NCBI GenBank assembly: GCA_949358305.1
Contig: OX442314.1
Coordinates: forward strand, 56,801,369 to 56,865,368
Reading direction: 5' to 3'
Length of the DNA stretch: 64,000 nucleotides
From: Strigamia acuminata
Taxonomy: Eukaryota; Arthropoda; Chilopoda; Geophilomorpha; Linotaeniidae
Shown: positions 63,319 to 64,000 of the stretch, piece after piece
How positions within the stretch are numbered: the stretch's first letter is position 1
How the letters are laid out: each line of letters starts with the position of its first letter
The notes under the pieces: generated by a model
What the model was told of the DNA's origin: nothing
Database searches by the model: none
What the model saw: the letters and a program-made list of their open reading frames with translations, nothing else
Program-made: the position numbers and the translations under genes

Positions 63319-64000
63319 CTAACCTATTCTAGCAAATTTCGCCGGATACAAAACGTCATCATCAGCTTTCCTTTTAACGGTATTCCACGGCGATAAAACA
63401 TTCATTTTCAACTGAATCCACACCTTTTTCAATATCGTACCTCTATACGGCGCTCGCCGCAAAGCAAAATCGAAATCATCCCGTTGGTTTTGACTAAAAC
63501 TAATAAACTCGACAACCATTCCATCCAACGCCTCCATCGTGAGCGAATCGTCAATCGATTCGAACCAATTCGAGCCGAGAATGGCGCCATTTGCCAGCTT
63601 GCTCGCCAAACGAATGCACACGCACGCCATTTGCCTCGGCGTAAACTCCAAACACATGACCGTCAAGTGCAAGTTAATCGTGGCCAGCACACACGCCGTG
63701 AGCCTCAGCCGATTGTCGGCTTCAATCGGGACGAGAAACTCGGTGATGATCGTTTGCGGTTGTTCGATCGTGAAGTCGAATTTCAAGGTGGGCATTATTA
63801 TTCGTTCGATGCGGACGACGTTTTGTATTTGCTCCTCGACCTGTGCGCAGTCGCTGTCGTAGTAATCCATTTGCCCGCCGAAGTACAGAAAGTATTCGGC
63901 GAGGATTTCTTTTAATTGCGCGTCGGCCGAGTCGATTTTCGCCGCGATGAAGAAGGCGGCGACGGCGACTTCGTAGGACGACCACGTGATGATTGCGTTG
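63319..64000 (-). CDS. Divergent cyclin T (P-TEFb cyclin), C-terminal part of cyclin boxes
   Basis: Cyclin T partners CDK9 in P-TEFb, which releases paused RNA polymerase II in the nucleus. The minus strand runs open from the window edge: AIITWSSYEVAVAAFFIAAK and DAQLKEILAEYFLYF are helices of the first cyclin box. IERIIMPTLKFDFTIEQPQT begins the second. LHLTVMCLEFTPRQMACVCI and RLASKLANGAILG...NWFESI, LTMEALDGMVVEFI match cyclin T more than cyclin K or L. The frame stops after KRKADDDVLYPAKFARIG, or splices at AATAG|GTTAGC; the long cyclin-T C-terminal tail is not seen here. The usual FxAAKVEE motif is replaced by FFIAAKIDS, so it is a divergent paralogue. The N-terminus lies beyond 64000. 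Confidence 0.8.
   Translation of the reverse strand, partial: NAIITWSSYEVAVAAFFIAAKIDSADAQLKEILAEYFLYFGGQMDYYDSDCAQVEEQIQNVVRIERIIMPTLKFDFTIEQPQTIITEFLVPIEADNRLRLTACVLATINLHLTVMCLEFTPRQMACVCIRLASKLANGAILGSNWFESIDDSLTMEALDGMVVEFISFSQNQRDDFDFALRRAPYRGTILKKVWIQLKMNVLSPWNTVKRKADDDVLYPAKFARIG

Overview
This is a eukaryotic nuclear window, almost certainly arthropod and probably insect. The host-type genes have short GT-AG introns and animal orthologues, and the repeats are DIRS, hAT, Tc1/mariner, Ty3/gypsy, Ty1/copia and Helitron-like elements. No species can be named from the sequence alone. There is no bacterial-style operon, rRNA, tRNA or CRISPR array.

Host genes are few and sit mostly at the edges. 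The Mediator subunit MED17 runs on the minus strand over 1-3461, with its C-terminus cut by the window start. A three-exon leucine-rich-repeat gene with an elongin-BC-box-like N-terminus is at 5231-6726 (+). A ten-finger C2H2 protein is at 46327-47235 (-). The C-terminal part of a divergent cyclin T is at 63319-64000 (-, N-terminus outside the window). Broken host-derived pieces are a DEG/ENaC last exon (about 4.5 kb), a C2H2 relic (41.3 kb) and an internally deleted cyclin-T copy (45.1-45.4 kb).

The rest is layered transposon sequence. At 7.4-14 kb are pieces of hairpin-rich elements and an element carrying an ING-type PHD finger with a mariner MITE inside. A nearly complete DIRS element fills 17578-23570. 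Its Gag-RT-RNaseH reading frame can be read as one five-exon spliced ORF, with an overlapping tyrosine recombinase, inverted terminal repeats and an internal complementary region. A 928-bp hAT-like MITE has landed exactly on one of its splice acceptors. A decayed gypsy element lies at 25.1-28.2 kb. From 30 to 38 kb there is a long T/G-rich non-coding stretch, a hairpin array between two identical 97-bp repeats, a Helitron-like fragment carrying a cysteine-protease module, and a second hairpin array that is an inverted homologue of the one at 8.3-8.9 kb. From 38.5 to 45 kb are second copies of the PHD element and of a 1.9-kb minisatellite-bearing repeat. From 48 to 62 kb is a nest of SWIM, Crypton-like recombinase, BEN, gypsy-gag, copia-gag and Helitron-associated protease fragments, ending in a third copy of the 1.9-kb repeat.

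The most unusual signal is not protein coding. Several loci (1.4-2.4, 8.3-8.9, 33.7-33.9, 37.5-38.1 and 45.0 kb) hold chains of consecutive hairpins. In two of them the loops are conserved while the stems are replaced by different but still complementary sequences. Compensatory stem changes between the 8.7-kb and 37.6-kb copies are direct evidence of selection for, or a mechanism that maintains, base pairing.
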